Part shown: piece by piece, positions 52,892 through 61,917 of the stretch
How positions within the stretch are numbered: the first letter of the stretch is position 1
How the letters are laid out: every line of letters starts with the position of its first letter
Origin: Sulfitobacter maritimus
GTDB lineage: Bacteria; Pseudomonadota; Alphaproteobacteria; Rhodobacterales; Rhodobacteraceae
Length of the DNA: 64,000 bases
NCBI RefSeq assembly: GCF_013346665.1
Contig: NZ_JABVBB010000037.1
Location: forward strand, 128,540-192,539
Reading direction: 5' to 3'
The notes under the pieces: generated by a model
Databases searched by the model: none
What the model saw: only the letters and a program-made list of their open reading frames with translations
What the model was told of the DNA's origin: nothing
Position numbers and translations under genes: made by a program

Positions 52892-53686
52892 GTGCTAACC
52901 ATCGAAAACATCGAAGTGACCTACCATCACACGGTGCAGGCGCTGCGCGGGCTGTCTTTGGAGGTGCCAGACGGCAAGATCGTCACGCTTTTGGGCACCA
53001 ATGGCGCGGGCAAGACGACGACGCTGAAGGCGGCGAGCAACCTGCTGGCGCTTGAGAATGGTGAGGTCGGCGAGGGACGGATTTCCTTCAAGGGCCAGTC
53101 GATCATGACGATTCAGCCGGACCGCTTGGTGCAACAGGGGCTGTTCCATGTGCGTGAGGGGCGGCGGATCTTCAGCGAGATGACGGTGGAGGACAATCTG
53201 ATCGCGGCATCTTATGCATTGGATCAACGCAAGGCGAAGCCGGACTATGATAAGGTCTATGCGTTTTTCCCCCGGTTGAAGGAGCGGCGTAAGCAGATCG
53301 CGGGCTACCTGTCGGGTGGCGAACAGCAGATGCTGGCTTTTGGCCGCGCGATGATCGCGCGGCCTGAGTTGATCCTGATGGACGAGCCATCCTTGGGCCT
53401 CGCGCCCAAGGTGGTGGCAGAGATTTTCGACACGATCAAACGGCTGAACCAAGAGGACGGCACCGCAATCCTATTGGTGGAGCAGAACGCCGGCGTGGCC
53501 TTCTCCGTCGCTGACTACGGCTACATCATGGAAAGCGGCCAGATCGTCATGGAAGGTGATGTGGAAAAGCTGCGCGGCGATAAAGACATCCAGTCTTTCT
53601 ACCTCGGCATGGGCGAGGAGGGCGGCGCGCGGCAGTCCTTCCGTGATGTGAAACACTACAAGCGCCGCAAACGCTGGCTCAGCTAG
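52892..53686 (+). CDS. livF: Branched-chain-type ABC transporter ATP-binding protein (LivF-like)
   Basis: 264 residues from GTG 52892, preceded by AGAGAGAG. Walker A is LLGTNGAGKTTTLK, signature YLSGGEQQMLAFGRA, Walker B ELILMDEPSLGLAP, switch His replaced by Gln as is common in this family (LLVEQNAGVAFSV). A C-terminal extension after residue 225 (RDVKHYKRRKRWLS) is basic and unusual. It pairs with LivG. The acyl-CoA synthetase gene follows after 11 bases, with a shared ribosome site. Confidence 0.92.
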   Translation: MLTIENIEVTYHHTVQALRGLSLEVPDGKIVTLLGTNGAGKTTTLKAASNLLALENGEVGEGRISFKGQSIMTIQPDRLVQQGLFHVREGRRIFSEMTVEDNLIAASYALDQRKAKPDYDKVYAFFPRLKERRKQIAGYLSGGEQQMLAFGRAMIARPELILMDEPSLGLAPKVVAEIFDTIKRLNQEDGTAILLVEQNAGVAFSVADYGYIMESGQIVMEGDVEKLRGDKDIQSFYLGMGEEGGARQSFRDVKHYKRRKRWLS

Positions 53687-53697
53687 GGAGGCCCGTG

Positions 53698-55515
53698 ATG
53701 GCATTCGACGAGTTCAAGGGCGATTTCGCGCCGCTGGTGCGTATGGTGCACAACCATGCGAAGAACCGCCCCGACGGCGTGGCGATGCGGCAAAAGGAAT
53801 TCGGCATCTGGAACGAGATCACCTGGGCGGGCCTGCAAGAGATCATGCAGGCCGCGGCGGCGGGTCTGGTCGATCTGGGGCTGAACGCGGGCGATCACGT
53901 CGGCATCCTCAGTGAAAACCGCAGCGAATGGGTGCAGGCGCAGTTTGGCATCAACGCAGCGGCGGGGGTTGTGGTGGGCATGTATCCCACCAGTCCGGCG
54001 GCGGAGTTGGAGCATCTGGTGAATGCCTCGGATACCACGGTGCTGTTCATCGAAGATCAGGAGCAATTGGACAAGATCAAGGAGTTGCAGGGCCGGGTGC
54101 CAAAACTACGGCAGTTGGTGATCTTCAACCCCAAAGGCACGCGGGGCGAAGACCTAATGGGGCTGATCAGCTTTGATGACCTGTTGGCGCGGGGGCGGGC
54201 GCGGATCGCTGATCTGGCCGACGACCTGCGCGCACGGCAGGCAGGAATCGAGCCGGATGATACCGCGATGATGGTCTTTACCTCAGGCTCTACCGGTCTG
54301 CCGAAGGCGGCGGAGATTTCCTATGGCAACATCCACGCGGGCGTGGCCGTGGCGCGGGACGTCTTTGGCGATTACCCGGCGGGGACCGATGTGCTGAGCT
54401 ATTTGCCGCTGTGCCACATTGCCGAGCAGGCGGTGACGGTGATCAACGGGTTGGCGCAGCAGTTCGTGATGAATTTCGGCGAAAGCCTGCGGACCATCAC
54501 CCTCGACCTGCGCGAAGTGGCACCGCAGGTGTTTTTCGGCGTGCCGCGCATCTGGGAAAAGATGCAGGCGGGCGTGTTGGTGCAGGCCCAGACCGCGGGC
54601 CGGATCAAAGGGCCAATGACACTCATGGCGCTGAAAGGCGCACAGCGCCGCGGGATGATCCGGCGAGATAAGTGGCGGGCGCAGGACCGAATAGCACATG
54701 CCTTCTGGGACACGCTCGTTTACCGCCATATCCGCAGCTATCTGGGGCTGGGGCGCACGACATTCGCGATCTCCGCCGCCGCGCCGATCAGCGCTGAGCT
54801 GCTGGGCTTCATGCGCGGCATCGGCGTCAATATACGCGAGGCTTGGGGGATGTCCGAGACCTCGGGCGTGGGGACGATCCAGCGCGCATGGGGGCAGTGC
54901 GACGGGCGCATCGGTTTCCCCGTTAGCGGGGTGCGGACCAAGATCGCGGAGGATGGTGAGGTGCTCTTCGCAGGCGGCACGATCTTCAAAGGCTACTACA
55001 AAAACCCAAAAGCCACCGCCGAGGCCATTCAGGACGGCTGGCTACACACCGGCGATATAGGACGGGAGGAAGCCGATGGGTCGATCACCCTAATCGACCG
55101 CAAGAAAGACATCATGATCAACGCGGCGGGCAAGAACCTAGCGCCCGCGCATATCGAGAACGTCATCAAGGCCAGCCCCTTTATCAAAGAGGTCATCGCC
55201 GTGGCCGACAAGCGACCCTATGTGACGGCGCTGGTGCAGATCGACATGGATACCGTGCGGCTTTGGGCCGAAGGGCAGGGGATCGCCTATACGACTTTCC
55301 GATCCCTTGCTGAGCATCCGAAGGTGCAAGCGTTGATTGAGGCAGAGGTCGAACGCCACAACCGCGATCTGGCGCGGGTTGAGCAGGTCAAGAAAGTCTG
55401 GCTGATGCGCAAGGAGTTGGACCATGACGATGGAGAGGTCACAGCAACGATGAAAGTGCGCCGTGCCAAGGTTTATGAGGTCTACGCCAAGGAGATTGAT
55501 GCGCTCTACGCCTGA
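53698..55515 (+). CDS. AMP-dependent acyl-CoA synthetase (long-chain type)
   Basis: 605 residues from ATG 53698, seated five to six bases after AGGGAGG; a GTG codon directly upstream is the alternative. The AMP-binding motif is MVFTSGSTGLPKAAEISYGN near residue 198, where the usual Gly after PK is Ala-Ala; other ANL motifs are WGMSETSGVG, GWLHTGDIGREE and DRKKDIMINAAGKNLAPAHIEN. The bacterial long-chain (FadD15-like) branch fits the length. It activates a carboxylic acid to the CoA thioester. As the last gene of an importer operon, it suggests the imported ligand is an acid. Confidence 0.9.
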   Translation: MAFDEFKGDFAPLVRMVHNHAKNRPDGVAMRQKEFGIWNEITWAGLQEIMQAAAAGLVDLGLNAGDHVGILSENRSEWVQAQFGINAAAGVVVGMYPTSPAAELEHLVNASDTTVLFIEDQEQLDKIKELQGRVPKLRQLVIFNPKGTRGEDLMGLISFDDLLARGRARIADLADDLRARQAGIEPDDTAMMVFTSGSTGLPKAAEISYGNIHAGVAVARDVFGDYPAGTDVLSYLPLCHIAEQAVTVINGLAQQFVMNFGESLRTITLDLREVAPQVFFGVPRIWEKMQAGVLVQAQTAGRIKGPMTLMALKGAQRRGMIRRDKWRAQDRIAHAFWDTLVYRHIRSYLGLGRTTFAISAAAPISAELLGFMRGIGVNIREAWGMSETSGVGTIQRAWGQCDGRIGFPVSGVRTKIAEDGEVLFAGGTIFKGYYKNPKATAEAIQDGWLHTGDIGREEADGSITLIDRKKDIMINAAGKNLAPAHIENVIKASPFIKEVIAVADKRPYVTALVQIDMDTVRLWAEGQGIAYTTFRSLAEHPKVQALIEAEVERHNRDLARVEQVKKVWLMRKELDHDDGEVTATMKVRRAKVYEVYAKEIDALYA

Positions 55516-55521
55516 GCCAGG

Positions 55522-55953
55522 TCAGAGCACGCCAATCTCGGCCAGCGCACGGTTTAGCTCAACCGGTAGCTCAGTCTCATCCTCGCGGCCCTCAGGCAGG
55601 TCAGGGGGCGCGTCTTCGGGTTTGAGGTAGCGCCAGCCTTGAAAGGCGCGGCGCAGGCTGTTCTGGGTGCGGATGATCTCGGGGTCGAGCACGATGGCGC
55701 AGCGGCGGATGCCGTCGGCGCGGGTGATCTCCTCCAGCCGGACGATGCGCTGGCGGGCTTGGATCACGCCCTTGATAACCCAATAGATTGACCCGCCGTT
55801 AAGAATCTCGGCTTCACGCTTGGGCCACATGCGAGTCACATGGCGGGGCAGGCCATCTTTGGTCCGCACGTCCTTGCGCGCTTGCCACTTAGCAAGGCTC
55901 TCGACCCCTTCGGTGCCGACCGAAAGTTTGATTAGATTGATGTAGTTATCCAA
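55522..55953 (-). CDS. DUF1489 family protein
   Basis: 143 residues from TTG 55953, chosen because GGGGGAA lies just upstream and the protein then starts DNYINLIKLSVGTEGVESLA, as in the family; longer starts reach into the promoter region. Conserved stretches: GLPRHVTRMWPKREAEILNGGSIYWVIKGV (read in halves), RIVRLEEI, GWRYLKPEDAPPDL. Function unknown; the family is confined to alphaproteobacteria. It converges with the acyl-CoA synthetase gene (6 bases apart) and is divergent from nrdJ with a 200-base shared promoter region. Confidence 0.85.
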   Translation of the reverse strand: MDNYINLIKLSVGTEGVESLAKWQARKDVRTKDGLPRHVTRMWPKREAEILNGGSIYWVIKGVIQARQRIVRLEEITRADGIRRCAIVLDPEIIRTQNSLRRAFQGWRYLKPEDAPPDLPEGREDETELPVELNRALAEIGVL

Positions 55954-56153
55954 AAGTTCCCCCGCACAGTCGCCCGAGAATGAGCCTTTATATAGTAGTT
56001 CCGCCCTCGGAGCTAGCAAGGTATTGTGGTACAATGAGGAATAATTTCTCACCCAAATGCGAATTGACCGTTGAGAAATCTGCCCACCATGTAGTATCGA
56101 TGCCGCCTCTTAAGTCGCATTCGTGCTGCCTCACGACTCAAAGGAATCGTTAT

Positions 56154-58433
56154 ATGTCCCGCTTTACCGCCCCGATCGCCGAACAAATCTGGGATATGAA
56201 ATACCGTTTTAAAGGGGCCGATGGCACCCCGAAGGACGTCACGGTAGAGGACACATGGCGCCGTATCGCGCGTGACCTCGCGCAGGTCGAATCGGATGCC
56301 GAAGTTTGGGAGGACAAGTTCTTCACCGCGCTGGAGGATTTCAAATACCTCCCCGCGGGCCGTATCACCGCAGGCGCGGGCACCGCGCGCCGGGTGACCC
56401 TGTTCAACTGCTTCGTCATGGGCACTGTGCCTGACAGCATGTCCGGCATTTTCGACATGCTGAAAGAGGCCGCGCTCACCATGCAGCAGGGCGGGGGAAT
56501 CGGCTATGACTTCTCCACCATCCGTCCGCGTGGCGCTGATGTGCTGGGCGTCTCGGCAGATGCCTCCGGTCCGCTGTCCTTCATGGATGTCTGGGACGCC
56601 ATGTGCCGCACGATCATGTCCGCAGGCAGCCGCCGTGGCGCGATGATGGCGACCATGCGCTGCGACCACCCTGATGTCGAAGATTTCATCTCGGCCAAGT
56701 CCGACCCGGCGCGTCTGCGCATGTTCAACATGTCCGTACTGGTCACCGATCCCTTCATGGAGGCCGTGAAGGCTGACGGCTCGTGGGACCTCGTCTTTGG
56801 CGATAAGGTCTACAAGACTGTGCAAGCGCGCGACTTGTGGAACAAGATCATGCAGGCGACCTATGACTACGCCGAGCCGGGCGTCATCTTCATCGACCGG
56901 ATCAACGCCGCCAACAACCTGAACTATTGCGAGACCATCGCCGCGACGAACCCTTGCGGCGAGCAGCCGCTGCCGCCCTACGGCGCCTGTCTGCTTGGTT
57001 CGATCAACCTCGCGCGGCTTGTCGCACAGCCTTTCGAGGACGACGCCCATCTGGACCAAGACGCGATGAGCGAGCTGGTCGCCACCGCCGTGCGCATGAT
57101 GGACAACGTGGTCGATGTCTCGAACTTCCCGCTGCCCGAACAGGCCGCCGAGGCGCAAAACAAGCGCCGCATCGGTCTGGGCGTCACAGGCCTTGCCGAT
57201 GCGCTCCTGATGGTCGGCCTGCGCTATGGCTCCGATGAAGCGGCGGCACAGACCGAAGCCTGGCTCAAGGCCATCGCGCGTGCCTCCTATCTTGCCTCCG
57301 TCGATCTCGCGAAAGAGAAGGGTGCCTTCCCGCTCTTCGACGCGGAGAAATTCCTCGCCTCCGGCACCATGATGCAGATGGACGACGACGTGCGCGATGC
57401 GATCCGCGAACACGGTATCCGCAACGCACTTCTGACCTCCATCGCACCCACCGGCACGATCAGCCTCTATGCGGGCAATGTGTCTTCGGGCATCGAGCCG
57501 GTCTTTGCCTATGCCTACACCCGCAAGGTGCTGCAAAAAGACGGCAGCCGGACCGAAGAAGAGGTCGTCGATTACGCCGTGCAAATGTGGCGCGAGCTCA
57601 AAGGCGACGCCCCGCTGCCCGACTATTTCGTCAACGCCCAGACCCTCCCGCCCGCTGATCACGTCAAGATGCAGGCCGCGGCGCAGAAGTGGATCGACAG
57701 CTCGATATCCAAGACCATCAACTGCCCTGAGGATATCTCCTTTGACGACTTCAAGGACGTCTATATGCAGGCTTGGGATATGGGTTGCAAAGGCTGCACC
57801 ACCTACCGCCCGAACGACGTGACCGGCTCGGTCCTGAGCGTGTCTTCGGAAAAGACCGACAAGGCCCCCGCCGACAGCCCCGATCAGGTCAGCGAAGGCG
57901 GCGAGATCGTCTATATGTCCGACCCGCTGGACCGCCCGGCGGAGTTGGAGGGCAATACCTACAAGGTCAAATGGCCCGATAGTGAGCACGCGCTTTACAT
58001 CACGATCAACGACATCGTGCTGAACGGCCACCGCCGCCCATTTGAGGTGTTCATTAACTCTAAGAACATGGAGCATTTCGCCTGGACCGTGGCGCTGACG
58101 CGCATGGTCTCCGCCGTGTTCCGGCGTGGGGGTGACGTGTCCTTCGTGGTGGAAGAGCTCAAAGCCGTCTTCGACCCGCGCGGCGGGGCATGGATGCAGG
58201 GCAAATACATCCCCTCCATCCTCGCAGCCATCGGCGGCGTGATCGAGCAGCACATGATCGCCACTGGCTTTATCGCGGGCGAAGGCATGGGACTGAAGAC
58301 CGATCCGCAGGCGAAGGTCGTGGGCTTGGATGCGCCGCGCGGGAAGTCATGCCCGTCTTGCGGTCAGTTTGATATGCGGATGGTTGAAGGGTGCATGACT
58401 TGTGGGAGTTGTGGGCATAGTAAGTGCGGGTGA
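56154..58433 (+). CDS. nrdJ: Adenosylcobalamin-dependent ribonucleotide reductase (class II)
   Basis: 759 residues from ATG 56154, preceded by AAAGGAA; upstream in-frame starts have no site. The redox Cys of the N-terminal strand is in TLFNCFVMGT, glycine-rich QGGGIGYDFS follows, and the catalytic-loop Cys and Glu are in AATNPCGEQPLPPYGACLLGSINL. The C-terminus has two CxxC motifs, CPSCGQ and CMTCGSCGHSKC, the thioredoxin-accessible redox or zinc site. It reduces ribonucleoside diphosphates using coenzyme B12. A terminator lies at 58519-58540. Confidence 0.96.
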   Translation: MSRFTAPIAEQIWDMKYRFKGADGTPKDVTVEDTWRRIARDLAQVESDAEVWEDKFFTALEDFKYLPAGRITAGAGTARRVTLFNCFVMGTVPDSMSGIFDMLKEAALTMQQGGGIGYDFSTIRPRGADVLGVSADASGPLSFMDVWDAMCRTIMSAGSRRGAMMATMRCDHPDVEDFISAKSDPARLRMFNMSVLVTDPFMEAVKADGSWDLVFGDKVYKTVQARDLWNKIMQATYDYAEPGVIFIDRINAANNLNYCETIAATNPCGEQPLPPYGACLLGSINLARLVAQPFEDDAHLDQDAMSELVATAVRMMDNVVDVSNFPLPEQAAEAQNKRRIGLGVTGLADALLMVGLRYGSDEAAAQTEAWLKAIARASYLASVDLAKEKGAFPLFDAEKFLASGTMMQMDDDVRDAIREHGIRNALLTSIAPTGTISLYAGNVSSGIEPVFAYAYTRKVLQKDGSRTEEEVVDYAVQMWRELKGDAPLPDYFVNAQTLPPADHVKMQAAAQKWIDSSISKTINCPEDISFDDFKDVYMQAWDMGCKGCTTYRPNDVTGSVLSVSSEKTDKAPADSPDQVSEGGEIVYMSDPLDRPAELEGNTYKVKWPDSEHALYITINDIVLNGHRRPFEVFINSKNMEHFAWTVALTRMVSAVFRRGGDVSFVVEELKAVFDPRGGAWMQGKYIPSILAAIGGVIEQHMIATGFIAGEGMGLKTDPQAKVVGLDAPRGKSCPSCGQFDMRMVEGCMTCGSCGHSKCG

Positions 58434-58518
58434 TTTAGGGGTGGCTTCTTGTTGATCTGACCACCAATAAATAGCCATCGGCCGGGCTGAAATGTCCATT
58501 TCGCAAGCAAAATAAGTC

Positions 58519-58540
58519 AATCGGGCGGAAACGCCCGATT
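58519..58540 (+). terminator. Intrinsic terminator downstream of nrdJ
   Basis: AATCGGGCG and CGCCCGATT form a perfect 9-bp stem closed by a GAAA tetraloop, followed by TTC. It lies 85 bases after the nrdJ stop. GNRA loops make such hairpins very stable; the T tract is short. Confidence 0.7.
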
Positions 58541-58792
58541 TTCGCGTTTCAGGCCCCCTTATGGGCTAAATGGGGGGCGAGCCTGTTAGCGGGGATATTG
58601 GGCTGCGTTTGGGCGACCAAAAACAATTTTTCAGTTTTTTATCCACCACAGCTATCCGAATATGTCGCTGCACAGCCAGACAGATCAATCTATGGCGAGT
58701 GCTTGGTGAAAGCTCTGCGGAGTATCCCAAGGAGTTTCAGCACATCACTATGTCCAGAGATTGCGCCCTGAACCCAGTCCCCGTGTTTCAAC

Positions 58793-58820
58793 AAAAAAAG
58801 GGCGGCTCGCGGCGCCCTTT
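58793..58820 (-). terminator. Intrinsic terminator of the two-gene minus-strand run
   Basis: On the minus strand AAAGGGCG and CGCCCTTT form an 8-bp stem with an 8-base loop, and seven T in a row end the structure. It lies 20 bases after the stop of the gene at 58841. Confidence 0.85.
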
Positions 58821-58840
58821 GATACCATTTTCCAGTGTTT

Positions 58841-59233
58841 CTACCGTGATCGCTGAGCGCGTAGCGCGCTTTCGATGCGTGCGAAGGCTTTGATTGCTTC
58901 ATGCTTTGAGTGATGCCCAAAACAAGAGGGGCATCGATAGCTATCTCCGCTCGCATCCTGGACCGAATACCCCAAGGCCAGAAACGCCTCCAAGGCGATT
59001 GGGGTGATCGACAAGGATTGTGAGACCATTCCGGCAACCGAAAGGCCGACGATCTCGCGGCTGCGTTGGGTGTAAAGCCGATCAACCAGTAGACGCGCCT
59101 TTGATACGGAGAACTTTTGGTTCAGCCAGAGCGTGATATCGCATATATCTTGCTCTGGTCCAAACGTGTCGGGGTAATCTCCCAGACGCTTTTCCTTGAT
59201 GATCTGTAACACACAACGCAGATCATCGGGCAT
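58841..59233 (-). CDS. Unrecognised small protein
   Basis: 130 residues from ATG 59233, which overlaps the stop of the upstream gene by 11 bases; longer starts would run deep into that gene. Not a family I know. It begins PDDLRCVLQIIKEKRLGDYP; the middle is mainly helical and charged (WLNQKFSVSKARLLVDRLYTQRSREI). Near the C-terminus is YRCPSCFGHHSKHEAI, a CxxC with neighbouring histidines that could bind a metal. A good terminator follows, which supports a real transcribed gene. Coupled to the gene at 59223-59573. Confidence 0.6.
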   Translation of the reverse strand: MPDDLRCVLQIIKEKRLGDYPDTFGPEQDICDITLWLNQKFSVSKARLLVDRLYTQRSREIVGLSVAGMVSQSLSITPIALEAFLALGYSVQDASGDSYRCPSCFGHHSKHEAIKAFARIESALRAQRSR

Positions 59234-59573
59234 GGCGAAACTTGCCGTAGATTTCGCTGATCCTGGCGCCATGCCACCGCGCCATATCGGACGCAGCAAA
59301 GTTGCGCTCGGTCCCTATCCGGTCGAGCGAGGATGGCGACTGATCCGCAAGAAAGCGAATGATATCATGCACGGCATCTTCGACGGCATCCGCGTCCGGG
59401 AACGGGTAACTGAAGGCGCTATGCAAACGGCACAACGCCTCGAAGCCCGCCGGATCGTCGAGCGCGTCGAGCAGATCGCACAAACTGGCGCCATTTCGAC
59501 GCAGATGTTTCTGGGTCGCGGCAACCGCATCATAGCGGGCCTGGCTGATATTTGCGGTGTTGGTATTGAGCAT
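59223..59573 (-). CDS. Unrecognised small acidic protein
   Basis: 116 residues, family not recognised. The start is supported by AAGGGAGA five bases before ATG 59573. The sequence is helix-rich and acidic (LCDLLDALDDPAGFEALCRL, FPDADAVEDAVHDIIRFLAD), ending in a basic tail (MARWHGARISEIYGKFRHAR). No signal peptide or membrane segment. The stop overlaps the next start, so the two form an operon. Its size and neighbourhood resemble cargo of mobile elements, but nothing in it shows the function. Confidence 0.6.
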   Translation of the reverse strand: MLNTNTANISQARYDAVAATQKHLRRNGASLCDLLDALDDPAGFEALCRLHSAFSYPFPDADAVEDAVHDIIRFLADQSPSSLDRIGTERNFAASDMARWHGARISEIYGKFRHAR

Positions 59574-59877
59574 GACTGTCTCCCTTGCATGCGTGAACGG
59601 TGCTGGCGGTGCCTATTCATCGGCGTCATCATCGCTGCGTTCTGGAGATCTCTGGCGGCATGTGCCTTTCAGTTGGTTACGGTCGCTGGTGCTGGTGCTG
59701 GTGCTGGTAAAGAGAACATTGGTCGTTCTTTTGAGAGACGAAGAAAAAATCTGCCGTGCAGGGCAGTTAATTTTTAATGGCGCTGCATGGAAGATGCTTT
59801 TGTCCGCTTGGGCATCCTGCGCTGTGGCTCCAAAAGAGTGTCACCGGCCGCGCGCATTACGCGGCCGATTTTGCATG
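59574..59877. other. Intergenic stretch with a hexamer repeat and a hairpin
   Basis: About 300 bases without a recognised gene. It holds four tandem copies of GCTGGT at 59685-59708 and a perfect 8-bp hairpin at 59845-59867 (CGGCCGCG, 7-base loop, CGCGGCCG). The hairpin is followed by ATTTTG on the plus strand and lies just past the stop of the minus-strand gene at 59878; it may terminate transcription from either side. Confidence 0.55.
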
Positions 59878-60291
59878 TCAGGCGGCCTTCTGCGCTGGGA
59901 GATTGAGCGCCTGTTGATCCCACCCCGCATCCAGATCGCTGATGGCGATCAAAAGATCATAAAGCCGATCGGTGAGCAGGCAGAGGTCTTCGACTTCCTG
60001 GCTGGCTGGGTCGAGGAAGTCCCAAGCCGGAAGATCGGGTTCGTAGGCCTCAATGACAGGGTCCAAAGAAAGGAGGCGGTGGAGATCGACCAACCTGCGC
60101 TGTATTGTGCGGTCAAGGCGTGGTGCCTCGCGCAGCATCGACATAAGCCGTAATACGCGAGCTGTTCCGGCCTCGCCGTCAATCAGACCTGCGGCATTAC
60201 AAAGCGCGTTTCCCTGCTCGGCGAAGAATGCGCGGACGATGGCAATCTGCGGTTCTGTGGACAGGGTTTTCGTGGGGAGTGTGCGCAGCAT
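59878..60291 (-). CDS. Unrecognised helical protein
   Basis: 137 residues from ATG 60291, which has GGAGGA about six bases upstream; a longer frame exists but its extension has no ribosome site. Not a recognised family. The sequence is strongly helical: EPQIAIVRAFFAEQGNALCNAAGLIDGE, RVLRLMSMLREAPRLDRTIQRRLVDLHRLL and EVEDLCLLTDRLYDLLIAISDLD, each read as heptad-like blocks. No signal or membrane segment. It stands alone; a GC-rich hairpin follows at 59845-59867. Function unknown. Confidence 0.55.
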   Translation of the reverse strand: MLRTLPTKTLSTEPQIAIVRAFFAEQGNALCNAAGLIDGEAGTARVLRLMSMLREAPRLDRTIQRRLVDLHRLLSLDPVIEAYEPDLPAWDFLDPASQEVEDLCLLTDRLYDLLIAISDLDAGWDQQALNLPAQKAA

Positions 60292-61443
60292 GATAGTCCT
60301 CCTATTTATTGCGCGTCTGCCGTTCGTGGCAGCATCAAGCTTGACCCTGTTTGAGCTGCGTGCTTGCGTTCTGGCCTCTTTGCTTTTGCTTCTCGAAATG
60401 AACATTGGCCAATCATGCAATGCACGAAGAAGAAACTGAGATTTTTTTGGGGAATCCCGTTTCCGAAGGTCTCGAACCATACCATCCCGGTTTAAGCTGG
60501 CGCCCTGCTTCGACCGCTGGCTGTCTCCAGGGCGATGGAGGTCCAAAGATGTGCCGAGGCCGGTATGTCGACGTTTTTTTTAGTTTTGGCCAGAAAAATG
60601 CTTCCGTCTGACCGCGACCATTCCATTTCCTCTGTATGACGGACGGGCATGGAGATGCCCTCGATGACCACACGGTGAGCGAAGAGAAAGGAGAAGGCAC
60701 AAATTCCAGATGATCTGGACGCTCTTGAAGATTGTACATCACTGAAGAAGCAGCGCGCTGCTGGGAATTGATCATTCCCCAGAGATGTTGGCATTCACTT
60801 GAGTGGTCGCCCTAACGTGCATGCGAGACGCTATCCCATTTCGTCTGTCAAAGAAGGCTGACCTTGGCGGCCTTCGAATTCCCGGCCACCGACGGGAGAC
60901 GACCACGAGCGCGGTGGCGCTCGTTCTAACTGCAGCGGAAAACCGATTACTTTGACAGTGCAAACTTTGAACTCCAACTTACTATGACCGAGCGGCCTGG
61001 GTTGCCGATGCGGACACGCTGACGCGTGTAGCGCTGCGGTCGCAGGTTGCTTGGCGGGTTGCCTCGCGGCACCCGCATGCTTCTGCATCAAGCGGCCAGT
61101 GGAGCAGTTGCTACGTGCATTTTCGGCCAGCGTGACTGATTGAAGCTACGTTGGAATTAACTGCTTCATTGCTTGTTCCAAAAACGTAGTGTACTCCCTC
61201 TCGAGAGTGTCGCCCCCCCCCAAAAAAAAATAGGGGAACTGTGCGATTAAAACGCGCCTGCCTGACATCGAACGGTAGGTGTAAGCCCTGGCCCGTTGAG
61301 CTCACCGTATCCCGCATGACTGCCAAGGACTAAAGTCACGAGGTCAAACGGCCCAAAGCCGCCTTTCGAGAACACGGCACGCTGCAATGCAGCTTCCGCA
61401 TCGCGGACGCTGACGGTAGGGTGGCCGAAAGTTAGGTGATGCG
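60292..61443. other. 1.15-kb stretch without convincing genes
   Basis: Short open frames occur on both strands (for example minus-strand frames at 60413-60775 and 60831-61091) but have no ribosome sites or family resemblance. The stretch contains a run of nine C followed by nine A at 61212-61230. It looks like decayed or non-coding DNA inside an accessory region; I cannot identify any origin, attachment site or RNA gene in it. Confidence 0.5.
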
Positions 61444-61635
61444 ATGAGAAATCGAGTAATGGGCAGCCTTGTCGGGGGAGCTATCGGCTTCCTTCTGGGG
61501 GCAGGTACCGGCATCGTTGGCGGAGCGTTCGGCGCGATTGCTGGCGTATCAGTGTTCACAGTAATTGGAGCCGGCTGGGGATGGAGCGCGGGGCCTGATC
61601 TCGCTCAATCCGTTCGACGTTGGCGCAGGAAGTGA
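61444..61635 (+). CDS. Tiny glycine-rich membrane protein
   Basis: 63 residues. Residues 6-45 are one or two hydrophobic helices packed with small residues in GxxxG spacing (GGAIGFLLGAGTGIVGGAFG, then VSVFTVIGAGWGW), flanked by a basic start (MRNRV) and a basic end (SVRRWRRK). Glycine-zipper proteins of this kind sit in membranes; several unrelated families share the pattern, including small toxins and colicin-immunity-like or phage holin-like proteins. AGGTG precedes ATG 61444. A real gene is plausible but not proven. Confidence 0.45.
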   Translation: MRNRVMGSLVGGAIGFLLGAGTGIVGGAFGAIAGVSVFTVIGAGWGWSAGPDLAQSVRRWRRK

Positions 61636-61917
61636 CGGCCCTCAACCAACCTTCGTGACAGGCGCGGCAGACGGCCGGTCCCATCCCTTTCAAGACATTC
61701 ATATCTGACGCAGAACACCCACTGTTGCAGGCGCAAAACTTTCAGGGGTGCCATCCTGGAAGCGGACATAGCTGTACCAGCCTCTCCCGGCCCCATTGCC
61801 AACATGCGTGGATTGTGTGACGATTGGCCTGATACGCGTTGCATGCAAGTGCTCATTGTGCTCGAGGCCAACACAACAAGGCTGGGCGAGAAGTTTAATA
61901 TTGAAAAGCAGGAGGCA

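Larger units (their letters stand above)
58434..58840. other. Intergenic stretch downstream of nrdJ
   Basis: About 400 bases with no recognised gene. It contains the nrdJ terminator and, at the right end, a terminator for the minus-strand gene run from 59573. From here on to 62769 the sequence is less GC-rich than the nrdJ side and no housekeeping family is recognised. Confidence 0.6.

Noticed and set aside
55954..56153. Possible NrdR box or cobalamin riboswitch upstream of nrdJ
   Set aside because: A TTATATAG stretch near 55987 has only half of an NrdR consensus, and no B12-box sequence is found.
56049..58253. A 734-codon open frame antisense to nrdJ
   Set aside because: It overlaps a fully conserved gene on the other strand, is rich in His/Arg/Asp as expected of GC-rich shadows, and has no recognised domain or ribosome site.
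60413..61091. Minus-strand frames of 120 and 86 codons
   Set aside because: No ribosome sites, no domain, unusual composition; likely chance frames in non-coding DNA.
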